From Candidatus Thioglobus sp. MED-G25 (GTDB taxonomy: Bacteria; Pseudomonadota; Gammaproteobacteria; Arenicellales; UBA868): 64,000 nucleotides of DNA. How positions within the stretch are numbered: the stretch's first letter is position 1; each line of letters starts with the position of its first letter. Below are positions 10,513-21,059 of the stretch, in pieces. The position numbers were made by a program, and so were the translations under genes. The stretch spans positions 1 to 64,000 of the forward strand of contig NTKC01000005.1 of assembly GCA_002456995.1 (NCBI GenBank), read 5' to 3'. Below the pieces are notes generated by a model. It made no database searches and had not been told where the DNA came from. It saw only the letters and a list, made by a program, of their open reading frames with translations.

Positions 10513-13418
10513 GCCGCTTCCTGATCGTAGTGTTCGATTGGGGGACAGCTACAGATAAGATTTTTGTCACCATGGACATTATCTACCCGGCCCACAGGAG
10601 GCCAATATTTATCCTGACGGGTATGCGGCGATGGAAAGAACGCTTGTTTCATGGAGTAAGGTCGATTCCAATCTTCCTCTGTCAGTAAATGCTGAGCATG
10701 CGGGGCATTTTTTAGAAGATTATTTTCGGGGTCAGCTTTGCCACCTTCGATGTCTGATATTTCTTGTCGAATCGAAATCAGAGCCTCACAGAATCTATCG
10801 AGTTCGGCCAAGGATTCGCTTTCGGTGGGTTCGATCATAAAGGAGTCTGCAACCGGCCAGGACATGGTGGGCGCATGAAATCCGTAGTCAACCAATCGCT
10901 TAGCCACGTCTTCAACAGTGATTCCAGATTGGGCCTTTATTTCAGATAAGTCTACGATGCACTCATGAGCGACTAGTCCCCCAGGACCTGTATACACAAC
11001 GGGGTAGTACTCGTTCAACCGTTTGGCAATGTAGTTGGCATTCAATATGGCCAGTTCGGTAGATCTACGGACCCCTGAAGCACCCAGCATGGCGATGTAC
11101 GCCCAGGAAATCGGGAGAATGGAAGCCGACCCCCAGGGTGCTGCTGATACCGTGCCAATCGTGGTTCTGCCGCCAGCTGCAGGATTAACACCCTCCACGA
11201 GAGGATGATCTGGCAGAAATGGGGCCAGGTGATTGAGCACGCCAATTGGACCCATTCCGGGTCCGCCGCCGCCATGCGGTATAGCAAAAGTCTTGTGCAG
11301 GTTTATGTGTGCAACATCTGCCCCAATCTCACCGGGTCTGCAGATGCCGACCAGTGCATTCAAATTAGCGCCATCCATATACACTTGACCACCCGAGCGG
11401 TGAATAATTTGGCAAATCTCCTGAATTGATTCTTCAAAGACGCCGTGAGTAGACGGATAGGTGATCATTAGGGCGGCAAGACTATCCCTATGAAAAGCAG
11501 CTTTATCAGAGAGATCTTTAAGATCTACATTCCCATTATCGTCACAACGTATGATGACAACCTTCATGCCGGCCAAGATAGCGCTGGCAGGATTGGTTCC
11601 GTGAGCAGACGAGGGAATCAGGCATATATTTCGATGTCCCTGTCCTTGGCTCTGGAGGTAGGCCCTAATACAAAGGAGTCCGGCGTATTCGCCTTGTGAA
11701 CCTGCGTTGGGTTGCAGGGAAATGGCGTGGAAGCCGGTAATCTCGCAAAGCATTTCCTCGAGTTCCTCAAACAACTGCTGATAGCCCTGAGTTTGGTCGA
11801 GAGGTGCAAACGGATGCAGATTTGAAAAGTCACGGTAGGACAGTGGCAGCATTTGGGATGTGGCGTTTAGTTTCATGGTACATGACCCTAACGGAATCAT
11901 AGACCTTCCAAGACTGATGTCCTTGCTCGCAGTCCGGCGCATATAGCGCATCATCTCGGTTTCAGAGTGGTAACGATGAAAAATCTCATGCTCCATAAAA
12001 CTACTTCTGCGTATGAGTTCCTGGGGTACGGCCTCAGTGACCACGCCATCAAAGCGTTCAATGCTCAATAATTTGTCAGCGCCGGTATGGAATACCCGCC
12101 AAAGACTTAAAATATTTTTCCGTTTGGTTGTTTCGTCCAGTGTGATGCCGAGATGATCTGCATCGATGTAGCGCAGATTAATTTGTGATTCGCGAGCCTT
12201 AGCAGCTATTCGGCCAGCAAGGCCTGGGACGCGTACTTTGACGGTGTCAAAGTACGCGTCATCTACAAGTGGGTAACCCAGTTCGGACAAACCGGCCGCA
12301 AGGATCCGCGTCATACGATGGACCCTCCTAGCGATATCCTTGAGTCCATCGGGGCCGTGATACATCGCATATAAGGTGGCAATATTGGCAAGCAGTACCT
12401 GAGCCGTGCAGATATTACTCGTCGCCTTTTCACGTCTGATGTGTTGTTCTCGTGTCTGTAGTGCCATACGTAGCGCTGGATGCCCTTGAGCATCCATTGA
12501 GACTCCAATGATGCGTCCCGGTGTGGATCGCTTGTATTCTTCACGGGTGGCAAAAAACGCGGCATGTGGACCGCCGTATCCCATGGGAACGCCAAACCGT
12601 TGTGAGTTTCCGACAACAATGTCTGCGCCCATTTCACCTGGCGGTTTGATTAGAGTCAATGCGAGCAAATCACTTGCCACAACAGCCAATGCACCCTTTG
12701 CATGGGCTTGAGAGATAGCTTCACTGGGATTTTTCAGGCACCCGGTTGATGCTGGATATTGAATCAGTACGCCAAAACAATCTCGGATCTGAAGCTCTGT
12801 GTACGGGTCAGCAACGACGACTTCATAACCAAGAAAATTGGCCCTTGTTCGAATGACAGCTATCGACTGTGGGTGAGTATTGTTGTCCACAAAAAAGACG
12901 TTAGACCGGCTCTTTGAAATCCGTCGCGCCATGGTCATCGCCTCGGCAGCTGCTGTGGCTTCATCGAGCAAAGAAGCGTTGGCAATCTCCATACCGGTAA
13001 GGTCCATTACCATCTGCTGAAAACTAAGCAGCACTTCCAAACGGCCTTGGCTGACCTCTGCTTGGTACGGGGTGTAGGCGGTATACCAGTCTGGATTCTC
13101 AAGTACATTCCGTTTGATGACTGGTGGCATGATTGTGCCATGGTAGCCGCAACCGATCATCGAAACGAACACTCGGTTTCTGTGTCGCATGTGTCGCAGG
13201 TAGGTGCTGGTAGCACGTTCACTTCGGGTGGGCGGGAGATTTAAAGGTCGTTCACTCACGATAGAGGCAGGTACGGCGTGATCGATCAGTTGTTCCAATG
13301 ATTCATGTCCCGTAACTGCCAGCATTTGGTCAATATCCGACTGACTGGGACCTATGTGGCGACGAATGAAATCTCGTGGAATCTCAAGATCGTCAAGACT
13401 TTTACGCAGCTTTCTCAT
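10509..13418 (-). CDS. gcvP: glycine dehydrogenase (P-protein, single chain)
   Basis: 969 aa; [10 protein letters not shown]-terminus, [19 protein letters not shown]-lysine motif. Confidence 0.98.
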   Translation of the reverse strand: MRKLRKSLDDLEIPRDFIRRHIGPSQSDIDQMLAVTGHESLEQLIDHAVPASIVSERPLNLPPTRSERATSTYLRHMRHRNRVFVSMIGCGYHGTIMPPVIKRNVLENPDWYTAYTPYQAEVSQGRLEVLLSFQQMVMDLTGMEIANASLLDEATAAAEAMTMARRISKSRSNVFFVDNNTHPQSIAVIRTRANFLGYEVVVADPYTELQIRDCFGVLIQYPASTGCLKNPSEAISQAHAKGALAVVASDLLALTLIKPPGEMGADIVVGNSQRFGVPMGYGGPHAAFFATREEYKRSTPGRIIGVSMDAQGHPALRMALQTREQHIRREKATSNICTAQVLLANIATLYAMYHGPDGLKDIARRVHRMTRILAAGLSELGYPLVDDAYFDTVKVRVPGLAGRIAAKARESQINLRYIDADHLGITLDETTKRKNILSLWRVFHTGADKLLSIERFDGVVTEAVPQELIRRSSFMEHEIFHRYHSETEMMRYMRRTASKDISLGRSMIPLGSCTMKLNATSQMLPLSYRDFSNLHPFAPLDQTQGYQQLFEELEEMLCEITGFHAISLQPNAGSQGEYAGLLCIRAYLQSQGQGHRNICLIPSSAHGTNPASAILAGMKVVIIRCDDNGNVDLKDLSDKAAFHRDSLAALMITYPSTHGVFEESIQEICQIIHRSGGQVYMDGANLNALVGICRPGEIGADVAHINLHKTFAIPHGGGGPGMGPIGVLNHLAPFLPDHPLVEGVNPAAGGRTTIGTVSAAPWGSASILPISWAYIAMLGASGVRRSTELAILNANYIAKRLNEYYPVVYTGPGGLVAHECIVDLSEIKAQSGITVEDVAKRLVDYGFHAPTMSWPVADSFMIEPTESESLAELDRFCEALISIRQEISDIEGGKADPENNLLKNAPHAQHLLTEEDWNRPYSMKQAFFPSPHTRQDKYWPPVGRVDNVHGDKNLICSCPPIEHYDQEAA

Positions 13419-13451
13419 AATCCCCCCTTAGGATAATTCAAGCACGGCGGT

Positions 13452-13829
13452 TCAGGATGGCTCAGCAATTAACGCGTTGTAGGTCGTCTCTGACAGCAAG
13501 TTTTCTAACTCGGAAGTGTCTGCTATTTCTATTTTGTAGAACCAACCTTGACCTGTGGCGTCGTTATTAACTGATTCAGGTGAATCGTTGAGTGACTCGT
13601 TGACTTCAACGATTGTTCCCGTGACTGGTGACTTGACGTCTCCGGCGGCCTTCACAGACTCGATGACGGCGGCCTCGTCACCTTGATTAACAGTTGTGCC
13701 GACCGCAGGAAGTTCAACGTAAACCAGTTCCCCCAGTTGATCTTGTGCATAGTCTGTAATTCCGACGGTCACAAGAAGACCTTCCACGCGAGCCCATTCG
13801 TGGTCGCTCGTATATCGTAAATCGCTCAT
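13452..13829 (-). CDS. gcvH: glycine cleavage system H protein
   Basis: 125 aa; YTSDHEWARVEG, VIESVKAAGDVKSPVTGTIVEVNE lipoyl-lysine motif. Confidence 0.98.
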   Translation of the reverse strand: MSDLRYTSDHEWARVEGLLVTVGITDYAQDQLGELVYVELPAVGTTVNQGDEAAVIESVKAAGDVKSPVTGTIVEVNESLNDSPESVNNDATGQGWFYKIEIADTSELENLLSETTYNALIAEPS

Positions 13830-13852
13830 GCTGAATCAACTCCTGATGTAAT

Positions 13853-14977
13853 TTAGTGTCGTTTGTAATTATGTTGTACAAAAGGTAAGTGGCAGATCTT
13901 AACGCTAAGAGGTTTATCTCGCACAATGGCCCGAAGTTCGGTACCAAGGTGACTGTAAGTCGATTTGACATACCCCATTGCTATTGGTCTGCCAACTGTC
14001 GGTCCATAGCCCCCGCTGGAAACCTCGCCGATGGATTCGCCCGTTGGGATGACGATTTCACAGTGGGCACGAACAGGCGCGCGACCTTCAGGTTGAATCC
14101 CTACCCGGGTCAGTGAGGAGCCATTTTCGAGTTCAAGCAATATGGGCTCCGAACCCGGGAAGCCACCAGATTTGGAGCCGCCTTTCCGGCGGCTTGCGGG
14201 GATTGCCCAGGTCAGCCCCGCCGCCACTGGTGTGGTATTGGGGTGAATGTCATTGCCATGCAGACATAAACCCGCTTCCAGGCGCAACGAATCCCGAGCA
14301 CCGAGTCCTACGGGTTGCACTTCGGTTTGATCGAGCAGTAACTGGGCAAGCTTCAATGCATCGTCATAATTTGTCGCAAGCTCGAAACCATCTTCGCCTG
14401 TATAGCCGCTACAGAATGCCTGACATTTAATGCCCTCGACCTCAGTGTCCATGGTATCCATAAATCGCATGGTCCTAAGATCTGGGCACAACCGTGACAT
14501 GACCTCTCTGGACAGAGGGCCCTGTAGCGCCAGGAGAGAACGATTATCGAGGAGCTCAGCTGTACAGTCTGCTGGGAGACTACCAGCGATATGGTCGAAA
14601 TCCTGGTGTTTGTTTGATGCGTTCACGACCAGAAGATAGTGATCTTCAAATCTTGAAATCATCAGGTCATCAAGAATTCCACCTGTGTCCAGCGTTAAGA
14701 AGCTGTAGCGCTGACGTCCTACATCGAGTGTGCTGAGATCGGTGGGAAGCAGCGATTCAAGTGATTCGGCAGCACTATCGCCGGTGACTTTGATTTGTCC
14801 CATGTGAGAGACATCGAACAGGCCTGCAGATTCTCGAACCTGCCGGTGTTCTGTGATGATACCGGATGGGTAATTGAGGGGCATCTGGTAGTTCGCGAAC
14901 TCGACGATCTTGGCATCGAGTTCACGATGTAAGGCATAAAGGGGTGTCGTATTTGCCACTGTACCTGCTTTACTCAC
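13853..14977 (-). CDS. gcvT: aminomethyltransferase (T-protein)
   Basis: 374 aa; GLFDVSHMGQIKVTG, SGYTGEDGFEL, GLGARDSLRLEAGLCLHGND. Confidence 0.97.
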   Translation of the reverse strand: MSKAGTVANTTPLYALHRELDAKIVEFANYQMPLNYPSGIITEHRQVRESAGLFDVSHMGQIKVTGDSAAESLESLLPTDLSTLDVGRQRYSFLTLDTGGILDDLMISRFEDHYLLVVNASNKHQDFDHIAGSLPADCTAELLDNRSLLALQGPLSREVMSRLCPDLRTMRFMDTMDTEVEGIKCQAFCSGYTGEDGFELATNYDDALKLAQLLLDQTEVQPVGLGARDSLRLEAGLCLHGNDIHPNTTPVAAGLTWAIPASRRKGGSKSGGFPGSEPILLELENGSSLTRVGIQPEGRAPVRAHCEIVIPTGESIGEVSSGGYGPTVGRPIAMGYVKSTYSHLGTELRAIVRDKPLSVKICHLPFVQHNYKRH

Positions 14978-15036
14978 TCGAGATGTCAGTCATGATGATG
15001 AAAAAGGATGATTAGGAGCGATCCATTATATCTTTG

Positions 15037-15366
15037 CTAGACTTCGCCGGGCGCATAGGCTTTTATGCTCAGGGCATGAATAGCCTGTTTCATGGCATCC
15101 CCCATTGCTTCATAAACGAGTCGGTGTCGTGCCAGGGTTGCCAGTCCTTCGAACGCTTTTGAAACCACGACCACCTCAAAGTGGCTACCTCCAGCTGCAG
15201 CGCCAGAGTGACCTGCATGGAGATGACTCTGATCGTCTACCTCAACAAATTCTGCTTCCAGCTCCTGGTACAGCTTTTCGCGAACCATCTCAGCTCTTTT
15301 TTTTGAGACGATTTCCGTTAGGCCTGAATCGGAGGTTGGCTGGCGGTCATCGATCGAGTGTGTCAT
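15037..15366 (-). CDS. BolA family protein
   Basis: 109 aa; VVSKAFEGLATLARHRLVYEAMGDAM..IHALSIKAYAP BolA signature. Confidence 0.9.
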   Translation of the reverse strand: MTHSIDDRQPTSDSGLTEIVSKKRAEMVREKLYQELEAEFVEVDDQSHLHAGHSGAAAGGSHFEVVVVSKAFEGLATLARHRLVYEAMGDAMKQAIHALSIKAYAPGEV

Positions 15367-15375
15367 GTGTAATTA

Positions 15376-15942
15376 CTAATTTTCATCGTGTTCGGGTTTT
15401 AGATATTTTGCAATAAGTAGCATCTGGCCCATGGCAAATACCAGGGTCAGTCCCATCAGACCAAAGACCTTAAAGTTAACCCAGAAATCGGTCCGAACCT
15501 GTTCGCTGAGTTCCGGGCGATAATAAAATGCAACATATACATTCAGCAGCCCAACAATCAGGAAGAAAATACCCCAGCTTAAATTGACATTGCGCCAAAT
15601 TCTATCGGGCAGAGTCAATTTTGCACCCAGTAGAGCCTGTAATGCGGTCCGTCGGCCAACCAGGTGGCTGCCCAAAATAAGCACTGCAAATAACCAGTTG
15701 ACGATGCTTGGCTTCCACTTAATGAAAGTATCGTCTCTAAACAACAGGGTGAGGCCGCCAAACAAAACAATTACGCCCAAAGTGATCAAGTGCATTGTTT
15801 CAAATCGCCGGTTCCGTAGCCAGAAAATAGAAACCTGCGCAATGCTGGCAATGATAGCGGTCGCTGTCGCGGCGTAAATGCCGTATACCTTGTAGGCACC
15901 GAAAAAAAGCACCAACGGGAAGATATCGAACAAGAATTTCAT
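15376..15942 (-). CDS. yciB: inner-membrane septation protein A (YciB/IspZ family)
   Basis: 188 aa; MKFLFDIFPLVLFFGAYK N-terminus, multiple TM segments; adjacent to bolA-type gene. Confidence 0.93.
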   Translation of the reverse strand: MKFLFDIFPLVLFFGAYKVYGIYAATATAIIASIAQVSIFWLRNRRFETMHLITLGVIVLFGGLTLLFRDDTFIKWKPSIVNWLFAVLILGSHLVGRRTALQALLGAKLTLPDRIWRNVNLSWGIFFLIVGLLNVYVAFYYRPELSEQVRTDFWVNFKVFGLMGLTLVFAMGQMLLIAKYLKPEHDEN

Positions 15943-16015
15943 ACGTCGCTGGTTTTGTTATGTGGTGGCGGCAACCGCTGGAAGTAAAGCACTATATCGG
16001 TCTTAATGGATACTA

Positions 16016-16936
16016 CTAATGGGTAAAAAGTTCCATCGACTTCGCAGTATCGATCACATCACGGCGTTGGTCACTGGTCAGGCGGTTATTGGGAAGGATG
16101 GCTCGACCACAGTCTATTCCCACGCGTTGTCCAAGAATTGTTTTGCCGACATCTGAGACAGCGTCGTACCGCCATGTCAGGTTTGCAACCGCTTGGATCT
16201 CCTGCTGTTTTGCTCTGGCCGTGTCCAGATCCCCTGCTTTCCACGCGTCATACAGTTCGACGTACAACCAGGGCGAGAGTGATAAAGGCGCGTCAACAGT
16301 CCCGACAGCACCCATAGCTAGTGCAGGCAGTGGCAAATGGCCGAACCCTGAAAAGCACGCCAATCCCATATCGAGCCAGTGTCGAATCATCGATAGATCG
16401 TGGGCCGAATGTTTGAGGCCGATCAGGCTGGGTACTTCACGGCATAGAGATTCCATCAGGTTTCGATCGAATTCCACCTGAGTTAATTGTGGAAGATTGT
16501 AGGCGAAAAGTGGTAGCCCCTGCGCACTGTCTGCCACGGCCTTATAGTGATCGATGATAGAGGAATGACTTGCTTGAATCAGAAAGGGCGGAAGACAAGC
16601 TATGGCTGCACAACCGCCCCGCGCGGCACTTTCCGCTCCTTTTTTAGCGCTATGGGTAGTGATCGCACCGACGTGCATTATCGATAATGCGCGGCCCTGG
16701 GTAGTCTCTCCGGCAATTCTGGCCACAGTGTCCCTTTGCGTATCGGACAATAAAGGGCCTTCACCCGATGTTCCAGCGACCCAGAAACCATGGACACCGT
16801 AGGCCATGTTGTCTTCTAAAACAGCCCTCAATCCTTTCTCATGAATGTTGCCGTTATCCGTGACAGGTGTCGGGTTGGCCGGGAACACGCCCGCAAACCG
16901 ATTTCTTGCGTTAGATCCAGCTTGTATGGGGTTCAT
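16016..16936 (-). CDS. dihydrodipicolinate synthase (DapA)/N-acetylneuraminate lyase family protein
   Basis: 306 aa; GVFPANPTPVTDNG, GTSGEGPLLS, YNLPQLT, GLKHSAHD (Schiff-base Lys region). Confidence 0.88.
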   Translation of the reverse strand: MNPIQAGSNARNRFAGVFPANPTPVTDNGNIHEKGLRAVLEDNMAYGVHGFWVAGTSGEGPLLSDTQRDTVARIAGETTQGRALSIMHVGAITTHSAKKGAESAARGGCAAIACLPPFLIQASHSSIIDHYKAVADSAQGLPLFAYNLPQLTQVEFDRNLMESLCREVPSLIGLKHSAHDLSMIRHWLDMGLACFSGFGHLPLPALAMGAVGTVDAPLSLSPWLYVELYDAWKAGDLDTARAKQQEIQAVANLTWRYDAVSDVGKTILGQRVGIDCGRAILPNNRLTSDQRRDVIDTAKSMELFTH

Positions 16937-16977
16937 TGTTCGGTTTTGCTCAGTCTAGTTTTATCCCGGGGATAATT

Positions 16978-17355
16978 TCAACGCAGATAGAAGGTAATCT
17001 TGTTGCCATCCGGGTCGCGAAAATAAGCGCCATAAAATGTGTCGCTGCCTCTCGGACCTGGCGCGCCGTCATCCATTGCGCCCAGATCAATAGCACGAGC
17101 ATGCAGTCGCTGGACTTGCTCTTGACTGTCGACTTTCAATGCGATCATCGTGCCATTACCCGCTGTGGCAGGTTGGCCGTCAGCCGGCGTAATTACTACC
17201 AGCTGAACATCATCCTTGGTGCCAAAGTAGACAGCCCTTCCGGGAACTTCACGTTGTCGGGAAAAACCGAGTTCCTCAAACAAAGCTTCATAAAATGTTG
17301 CCGAGCGTATCAGATTATTAGTGCCGACTGTTACATATCCTTTCATAAGTGCCAT
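16978..17355 (-). CDS. VOC/glyoxalase-like protein
   Basis: 125 aa; MKGYVTVGTNNLIRSATFYEALFEELGF... and GAYFRDPDGNKITFY. Confidence 0.85.
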   Translation of the reverse strand: MALMKGYVTVGTNNLIRSATFYEALFEELGFSRQREVPGRAVYFGTKDDVQLVVITPADGQPATAGNGTMIALKVDSQEQVQRLHARAIDLGAMDDGAPGPRGSDTFYGAYFRDPDGNKITFYLR

Positions 17356-17494
17356 CCATGGTTCGTGTTTTAGGTGGATGTGGTTTCAGTAATCTAAAAC
17401 TTAGTAACGACAATCACAGTGATAACCAAACCCTGGCAGACAAGGCAATTATCTATTTGCCCAATTGGGTATGACTATAAATTGATTGCTGATT

Positions 17495-17581
17495 TGGTAC
17501 CGGAGGCCGGACTCGAACCGGCACGCACTTTCGTGCAAGGGATTTTGAATCCCTCGTGTATACCAATTTCACCACTCCGGC
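17495..17581 (-). tRNA. tRNA-Leu (CAA), CCA encoded
   Basis: Reverse complement GCCGGAGTGGTGAAATTGGTATACACGAGGGATTCAAAATCCCTTGCACGAAAGTGCGTGCCGGTTCGAGTCCGGCCTCCGGTACCA: acceptor GCCGGAG/CTCCGGT, anticodon loop TTCAAAA, long class II variable arm, GGTTCGAGTCC T-arm. Confidence 0.95.
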
Positions 17582-17717
17582 TTATTTCTCTTACGCAAAT
17601 TCTAGCGCGTTCTTCGGACTGACGTCATAAAAATCAATCCGATTGCTTAACGATATAGAATCATCGGGTGGGATCGGGATATTGGCAGAACAACGGTAGA
17701 AGGGTATTCTCTCTGAG

Positions 17718-18683
17718 ATGAAAGCAACTTTGACAACTTTGAATGATATTGAGAAGGCGCGGGATGCGTTGCCGTCGGTGGTGCGAAGAACTCCAATTGT
17801 GCCGCTGGCACCGGAGCCGTGTGATATTGGCCATGAGAAACTGTTTCTCAAGGCAGAATGCCTTCAAATCACTGGTGCATATAAAGTTCGCGCTGCTTTC
17901 AATGTAATTAGGAGTCTCAGTGAATTGGAACGGAAGCGGGGTATTGTTCTGGCTTCTTCGGGCAATTTCGCGCAAGCCTTCGCATTTGCGGGTGCCCAGC
18001 TGGGTGTGTCCGTTGTCGTGGTAATGCTCGATCAGACCAGCACCTACAAGGTATCAGCCACGCAGGAACTTGGTGCTGAAGTTGTTTTCTGTGGCCGGGA
18101 CGCACTGAATCGGCAGCCAACAGTCGATGCCATTGCTGGCGATCGGGATATTACCGCAATCGATACATGGGAGTACCCGCCAGTCGTCGCAGGTCACGGC
18201 AGCATAGGTCTCGAAATTATTGAGGATGCCCCTGGGGTAGAGCAAATACTCTTGCCGGTCTCGAGCGGTGGTGTTGCTGCCGGAATTGCGACAGCGGTGA
18301 AACTGAGCTCACCACATGTCAGGATCATTGGTGTTCAGCCTGAGGGTGCAAATGCGTACTTTTTATCTAGGAAAGCTGGAAAACCTATAACACTCAGCCA
18401 CTGGGACACCATTGCAGATGGGTTATCCGCCCGGTTTCCAGGTGCGTATCCGTTTCATCACCTTCAGGAATATTTAGATGATGTGGTTCTGGTTTCAGAA
18501 AAAGAAATAGCCGCATCGTTTAGGTCGTTACTTTATCGGGGAAAGCTTTTGGTAGAACCGGCAGGTGCTGTTGCGCCTGCCGCTTTTCTTTCCGGCAAGG
18601 TTGATCAGGATCGCATTACAGTCGCTGCCGTAACCGGGGGCAATGTGACTGAAGAGACAGTCCAGACCCTGCTGAGCCTTTAA
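17718..18683 (+). CDS. threonine/serine dehydratase-like PLP enzyme (fold type II)
   Basis: 321 aa; LKAECLQITGAYKVRAAFN PLP lysine, ASSGNFAQAFA, VSSGGVAAGIA. Confidence 0.88.
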   Translation: MKATLTTLNDIEKARDALPSVVRRTPIVPLAPEPCDIGHEKLFLKAECLQITGAYKVRAAFNVIRSLSELERKRGIVLASSGNFAQAFAFAGAQLGVSVVVVMLDQTSTYKVSATQELGAEVVFCGRDALNRQPTVDAIAGDRDITAIDTWEYPPVVAGHGSIGLEIIEDAPGVEQILLPVSSGGVAAGIATAVKLSSPHVRIIGVQPEGANAYFLSRKAGKPITLSHWDTIADGLSARFPGAYPFHHLQEYLDDVVLVSEKEIAASFRSLLYRGKLLVEPAGAVAPAAFLSGKVDQDRITVAAVTGGNVTEETVQTLLSL

Positions 18684-18753
18684 CGAGGCGATTCAGGAAA
18701 AAGGAGCAAAAAGAGGTGCAGCGGATGGAGTCAATACGGCCGTTTGCAGACGC

Positions 18754-19884
18754 TTGGTGCAAAAATTGACTGCGAAGAACTATCTGCCACCCGCCGCTGA
18801 CAGTTGGTTGCGCTGCCAGCCGGCGTCAATCGGTCTAAATGCGGGGCGTCTTCATCATGCGGTTGAATTTGCCTGCCAGCATGAATCCGATTGGCTATAC
18901 GATCTATCTGAACAAAAAGCGATTGCTGGTTCGGAGCCGCCACCCTGGAATGAGATCTTGGGCCCACTCAAGCCACGCGGAGGACCCGCGGGCTTGATTA
19001 TTAGACATGGACAAATAGTAGCGTCGTGGGGAGATGTCGAGCGGGTAGATCCGACTTTCAGTGCGACCAAAAGTTATATTGGCCTTTGTGCTGCGATTGC
19101 CTATCGAGATGGTCTTATCAGAAACTTTGACGATCCGCTAAGCGAATACGATTCGCTTAACGAGTTTTCTTCAGATCACAATAATTCAATCACCTGGCGT
19201 CACCTCCTGCAGCAGACAAGTGAATGGGAGGGTACCTTGTGGTCAAAGCCGGATCAGGTAGATCGGAATCGACAAGTCGGATCGAATGCGAACGACAGTC
19301 AAAAAGGGCAGGCTCGACAATTAATGGAACCAGGCGGTTACTGGGAATACAACGATGTTCGAGTAAATTTAGCTGCGTTGTGCCTAACCCGATTGTTTGA
19401 AATGTCGCTCTCAGATGTTTTGCGCAAAAACATCATGGATCCTATTGACGCAAGTCACAGTTGGGAGTGGCATGGATACAGGAATTCCTACATCGAGATT
19501 AAGGGTCAATTGGTGCAGAGTGTGTCAGGTGGTGCCCATTGGGGTGGGGGTCTATGGATCAGCTCTTTAGATCATGCGCGTATGGGCCTGTTGATCAGTC
19601 GACAGGGTCGTTGGGGTAATGTGGAGATTCTGCCCGAGCATTGCTTAGGTCCTCTATTTACGCCGTGCCCACTGAATCTAAACTATGGGTTTCTCTGGTG
19701 GTTGAACTCCAACCGGAGCTTGTTCCCAGGTGCGGGCGAGTCCAGTGTATTTGCGTATGGCGCTGGCGCAAATTATGTCTGGATCGATCCCGATTACGAT
19801 CTCGTGGTTGTGGTGCGTTGGATCGATGCTGGTTCGATGAATGACTTTACAGCGTTGGTGATGGATTCGATCGTACGTCCGTAA
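18754..19884 (+). CDS. serine hydrolase, class C beta-lactamase-like family
   Basis: 376 aa; FSATKSYIGLC (SxxK), YNDVRVN (YxN-like), HWGGGLWISSLDHARMGLL. Start codon uncertain. Confidence 0.85.
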   Translation: MVQKLTAKNYLPPAADSWLRCQPASIGLNAGRLHHAVEFACQHESDWLYDLSEQKAIAGSEPPPWNEILGPLKPRGGPAGLIIRHGQIVASWGDVERVDPTFSATKSYIGLCAAIAYRDGLIRNFDDPLSEYDSLNEFSSDHNNSITWRHLLQQTSEWEGTLWSKPDQVDRNRQVGSNANDSQKGQARQLMEPGGYWEYNDVRVNLAALCLTRLFEMSLSDVLRKNIMDPIDASHSWEWHGYRNSYIEIKGQLVQSVSGGAHWGGGLWISSLDHARMGLLISRQGRWGNVEILPEHCLGPLFTPCPLNLNYGFLWWLNSNRSLFPGAGESSVFAYGAGANYVWIDPDYDLVVVVRWIDAGSMNDFTALVMDSIVRP

Positions 19885-19915
19885 TCTGCGGCCAATCGTT
19901 TGGTGTTCGAATTAG

Positions 19916-20899
19916 CTAGAGTGTGGAACGGTAGTCGTAGTTGTTATTGAATCGGTGCATAAGGTAGTTACCGTAATGAACTGGCGAATCATTGTCGCCC
20001 GGTCGGGTGAGCGATGGAAATGGTCGCACTTGAGTTTCAAAGGTAGGATCGAAAAAGAATGCTACCGAGTAGCGTTCCTTGGTGCTTAATGAAACCCGAT
20101 GAGGAGTTGAAGGCCAACGACCACCAGACCAGTACGACAGCATATCTGCAACATTGAGTACAAAGGTGTCAGGAATCGGTACAGCTGGTATCCATTGACT
20201 ATCCCGGGTGAGTACTTCCAGTCCTCCGGTAAGGTCCTGAGAAACGAGGGTTAGAAATCCATGGTCCGTGTGTGGCGCCGAGCCGTATCCATCTGCAGCA
20301 GTTGAATCGGCTACAGCAGGATAGTGAAGTAATCTTAGAAAAACCGTTGGATCATCGAATGCTTGATCGAAAATATTTGGATCTTGTCCAAGCGCCACTG
20401 CAAGTCTTTGGACTAACTCAAGGGCTAGGTATTCCATTGCCTCATAATAGTCTTCGACTTCGGTTTTGAATGTTGGCATCAAAGATTCGGGCCATTGGTT
20501 CGGCCCAAAGATCGCAGTCCCCCATCGGGCGTGATCAGAAAAGACTGGCTGCATGGCCATAAAGGATTCGGAATAGTTGGGCCGGAATGGTTTCTCAACA
20601 GAAGAAGTGACAGCTGTGCTGGTGTTGAAGCCAATGTAGCCACGGTGACATGGATTGATTTTGATGTCTTGTTTGGCTGATTGCGGAAGCGCGTGAAAGC
20701 GATGGGTTGCTTCGAATACCGTTTTAATAGTGTCGGTGGCTATGTTGTGACCTGAGATGTAGCAAAAGCCGTGTTTTTGAAGTGCCCTATCCAGTTGTTG
20801 AGCGACACTAGGGTCGTCGATAGGTGATGTTCCAGAATGGATGTCGACAATGGGTAGCGAAGGATTCAAGATGACAAGAGCTCCGATTAGTAAATGCAA
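19916..20899 (-). CDS. isopenicillin N synthase-like 2OG-Fe(II) oxygenase
   Basis: 327 aa; GFCYISGHNI, APHTDHGFLTLVSQD (HxD), LNVADMLSYWSGGRWPSTPHRV. Start may be downstream of 20899. Confidence 0.9.
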   Translation of the reverse strand: MHLLIGALVILNPSLPIVDIHSGTSPIDDPSVAQQLDRALQKHGFCYISGHNIATDTIKTVFEATHRFHALPQSAKQDIKINPCHRGYIGFNTSTAVTSSVEKPFRPNYSESFMAMQPVFSDHARWGTAIFGPNQWPESLMPTFKTEVEDYYEAMEYLALELVQRLAVALGQDPNIFDQAFDDPTVFLRLLHYPAVADSTAADGYGSAPHTDHGFLTLVSQDLTGGLEVLTRDSQWIPAVPIPDTFVLNVADMLSYWSGGRWPSTPHRVSLSTKERYSVAFFFDPTFETQVRPFPSLTRPGDNDSPVHYGNYLMHRFNNNYDYRSTL

Positions 20900-21059
20900 G
20901 AACTTGAGTGTGACATAAAGTGTACCCCACTATATTCCATCATAGACAACGGGGCCTAACCAGTTCAACGTCGACGGCGCAATCGTTGCAACTGTTCTGT
21001 GCCAGGTACCGGAATTGATCAAGCCTGAATCTTAACTGATAGACCACATAGGCCGAAAC

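Noticed and set aside
14978-15036. Possible glycine riboswitch upstream of gcvT
   Set aside because: Only about 59 bp separate gcvT from the bolA-like gene, too short for a standard glycine aptamer, and no matching core was seen.
19139-19159. 9-bp inverted repeat TAAGCGAAT-ACG-ATTCGCTTA
   Set aside because: Inside the serine hydrolase CDS; short enough to occur by chance in a 64-kb window.
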